From Prunus persica (taxonomy: Eukaryota; Streptophyta; Magnoliopsida; Rosales; Rosaceae): a stretch of 64,000 nucleotides of DNA. The translations under genes and the position numbers were made by a program. Location: NCBI RefSeq assembly GCF_000346465.2, contig NC_034010.1, positions 4,885,003-4,949,002 on the forward strand. Direction: 5' to 3'. Below the pieces are notes generated by a model. It saw nothing but the letters and a program-made list of their open reading frames with translations, ran no database searches and was not told the origin of the DNA. Positions 62,532 through 64,000 of the stretch are shown piece by piece; position 1 is the first letter of the stretch; each line of letters begins with the position of its first letter.

Positions 62532-63592
62532 GAGCAACTCCACCCCTAAGGGCAAAGTCTAAGGTAAGGGCAAGCAAGGGCTGTCACTATTTACATGAAT
62601 AGTGGCAGCCTTGCATTTGTGGTTCCACCCATGAGGGCTAAGTCTAGGGCAAGTCTAGGGCAAATACTATTCATTGTACTTTATTTCCTATTTTTTTAAT
62701 ACTTTAAACCATTAATTTTGATAATCTTTTGTAATTAAATTTTCGGATAATATTTTTGGTTGTCACGTGTCCATTGTTTTAAGAAAAGATTTTCGGATGA
62801 GAATCTCAATTGCCACGTGTCTTATTCCAGATAAAATTTTCGGATATTCATTAAAAAAAATTATAATCTCAGATTTCATATAACATTTTCACCCTCTAAA
62901 ATTGTACCACGTGTCCCATGTCAGATAAGATTTTCAGATATTTTTAAAAAATTATAATCTCATATTTCAGATAAGATTTTTTTTTTCTTTCTACAAATGG
63001 AAAGTAGTAGAAAAATGTGAGTGGAGGATAAAAAATATTGGAAGGAGAAGAGTTTGTATGGAGAATTGGTGTGGGAAGTGAAAAATCTGAGTGAAGAGTA
63101 AGAAATATTGGAAGGAGAATAGTTTGTGTGGAGAATTGGTGAGGAAAGTGAATAATGTGAGTGGAGAGTAAAAAATATTGGGGATGGAGAAGAATTGTAT
63201 GAAGATTTTGTGTGGAAAGTAAATAAAATGGTTAGGTATTTATAGGGAAAAAATACATAATTTTTTGGTATTTTTTAAAAAAAATTTCAGAATTTTTCAG
63301 AATTTTTTTGCAATTTTTTTAGCAAAAAAAACGAGGACCGTCGGATTTCTGGAAAAAAATCCATCGGAGCGTCCCTGGCGCGACACGTGGCTTGTTACAG
63401 TTGGTTGCTGTCAGGGATGACGTCAGCATGACGTCATCCAACTCGGACTGAAGCCCAGGCTGAAGTTGCCCTTGGGCCTGCCCGGGCTCGTGGGACCCAG
63501 CAGCTGCCCGGGCTCTCTTCCTCGCGCTGGAGCTGTGTTGGGTTCGCCTGGAGGCCCTTCTACCCGGGTTGGGTCTTGCGCTGCCAGTGCTC
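62532..63592. mobile_element. Harbinger derivative D (1061 bp), internal deletion of family A, inverted
   Basis: The ends GAGCAACTCCACC and, complemented, GAGCACTGGCAGCGCAAG are flanked by TTA at 62529-62531 and 63593-63595. Its left 450 bp match the right end of element A (palindrome, ATCTGAAAT-type repeats). Its right 600 bp match A's left end including the ~71-bp tandem repeats (about 62990-63230). Both genes are deleted. Orientation is opposite to A. Confidence 0.85.
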
Positions 63593-63595
63593 TTA

Positions 63596-64000
63596 TACAC
63601 CTTGCTTTAACCCTCGGATTGATCTAATAACTTATTAAGTCCCTATTTCGTCAGTTTTGTAGTTTGCCGAATTCAATTGCAAAAGAACCCACCTTTACAA
63701 ACCCCACAATTTCTGGGAAATTTGGAAAAAGGAATTAGAACTCACCTCCTATACCCCAAAGAACAATTCCTGAACCCAAAGGCAGGACCTTGATTTTTTT
63801 AATGTTGCAAACAGCCATCTAATTGACTCTGACTTGGCCAAGCTCAATTCCTTGTCTAATGGTCTAATTGCTTTCAGAGTGAAACATATACTGCTACAGA
63901 TTTAAGCAGGACTATGTTCTTTCTCTTGAGTTTTTCAATTGGGTTGCAGCTCAAAACCCCCATTAAGGGACATGGAAGCTCCATGCCCAGCAGATTGGGG
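63596..64000. other. Right-edge region, possible gene start at the boundary
   Basis: On plus, ATG at 63971 opens MEAPCPADWG and is still open at the window end. On minus, an open stretch ends in NIVLLKSVAVYVSL. Neither is recognised and the sequence is too short to decide. Confidence 0.2.

Overview
The window is plant nuclear DNA: AT-rich, with many-exon genes, dinucleotide microsatellites and a heavy load of transposable elements. The protein sequences are eudicot-like. The element families (Tourist/PIF-Harbinger MITEs, GC-rich hAT derivatives, copia, gypsy-like LTR relics, plant-mobile-domain relics) suggest a woody eudicot, possibly Rosaceae, but that family assignment is inference.

Two host genes are well supported, both on the minus strand. 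The main one is NRPC2, the second-largest subunit of RNA polymerase III, from ATG at 35400 to stop at 11729. I followed 38 exons whose phases all agree. They sum to 3486 nt (1161 aa) with no internal stop, and two introns use GC-AG splice sites. The second gene (56058 to 53372) has three exons and encodes a 221-aa chloroplast protein with one membrane span, probably the photosystem II maintenance protein MPH1.

Layout. 1-11.7 kb: gene-poor DNA downstream of NRPC2 with a 1.2-kb hairpin element, a pair of long inverted repeats, a promoter-like LTR-type segment and MITEs. 11.7-35.4 kb: NRPC2, with a copia fragment, a long-TIR element and MITEs in its introns. 35.57-41.57 kb: a transposon nest of three PIF/Harbinger-superfamily elements placed end to end with single shared TTA sites, and a hAT element inside the middle one. 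The first is a decayed autonomous element carrying a Myb-like ORF1 and a DDE transposase; it lies 171 bp upstream of the NRPC2 ATG. 42.8-52.8 kb: two plant-mobile-domain pseudogenes, a decayed gypsy-like LTR element and a diverged direct duplication with TATA-like boxes. 53.4-56.1 kb: the chloroplast-protein gene. 56.8-63.6 kb: a second hAT copy, a decayed copia gag-pol, a possible LINE fragment and a 1.06-kb deletion derivative of the Harbinger family.

No CRISPR array, bacterial operon or rRNA gene was seen, and I could not identify a tRNA or snoRNA by eye. The most unusual structure is the TTA-linked Harbinger concatemer with its conserved subterminal palindrome, abutting the short upstream region of an essential polymerase gene.
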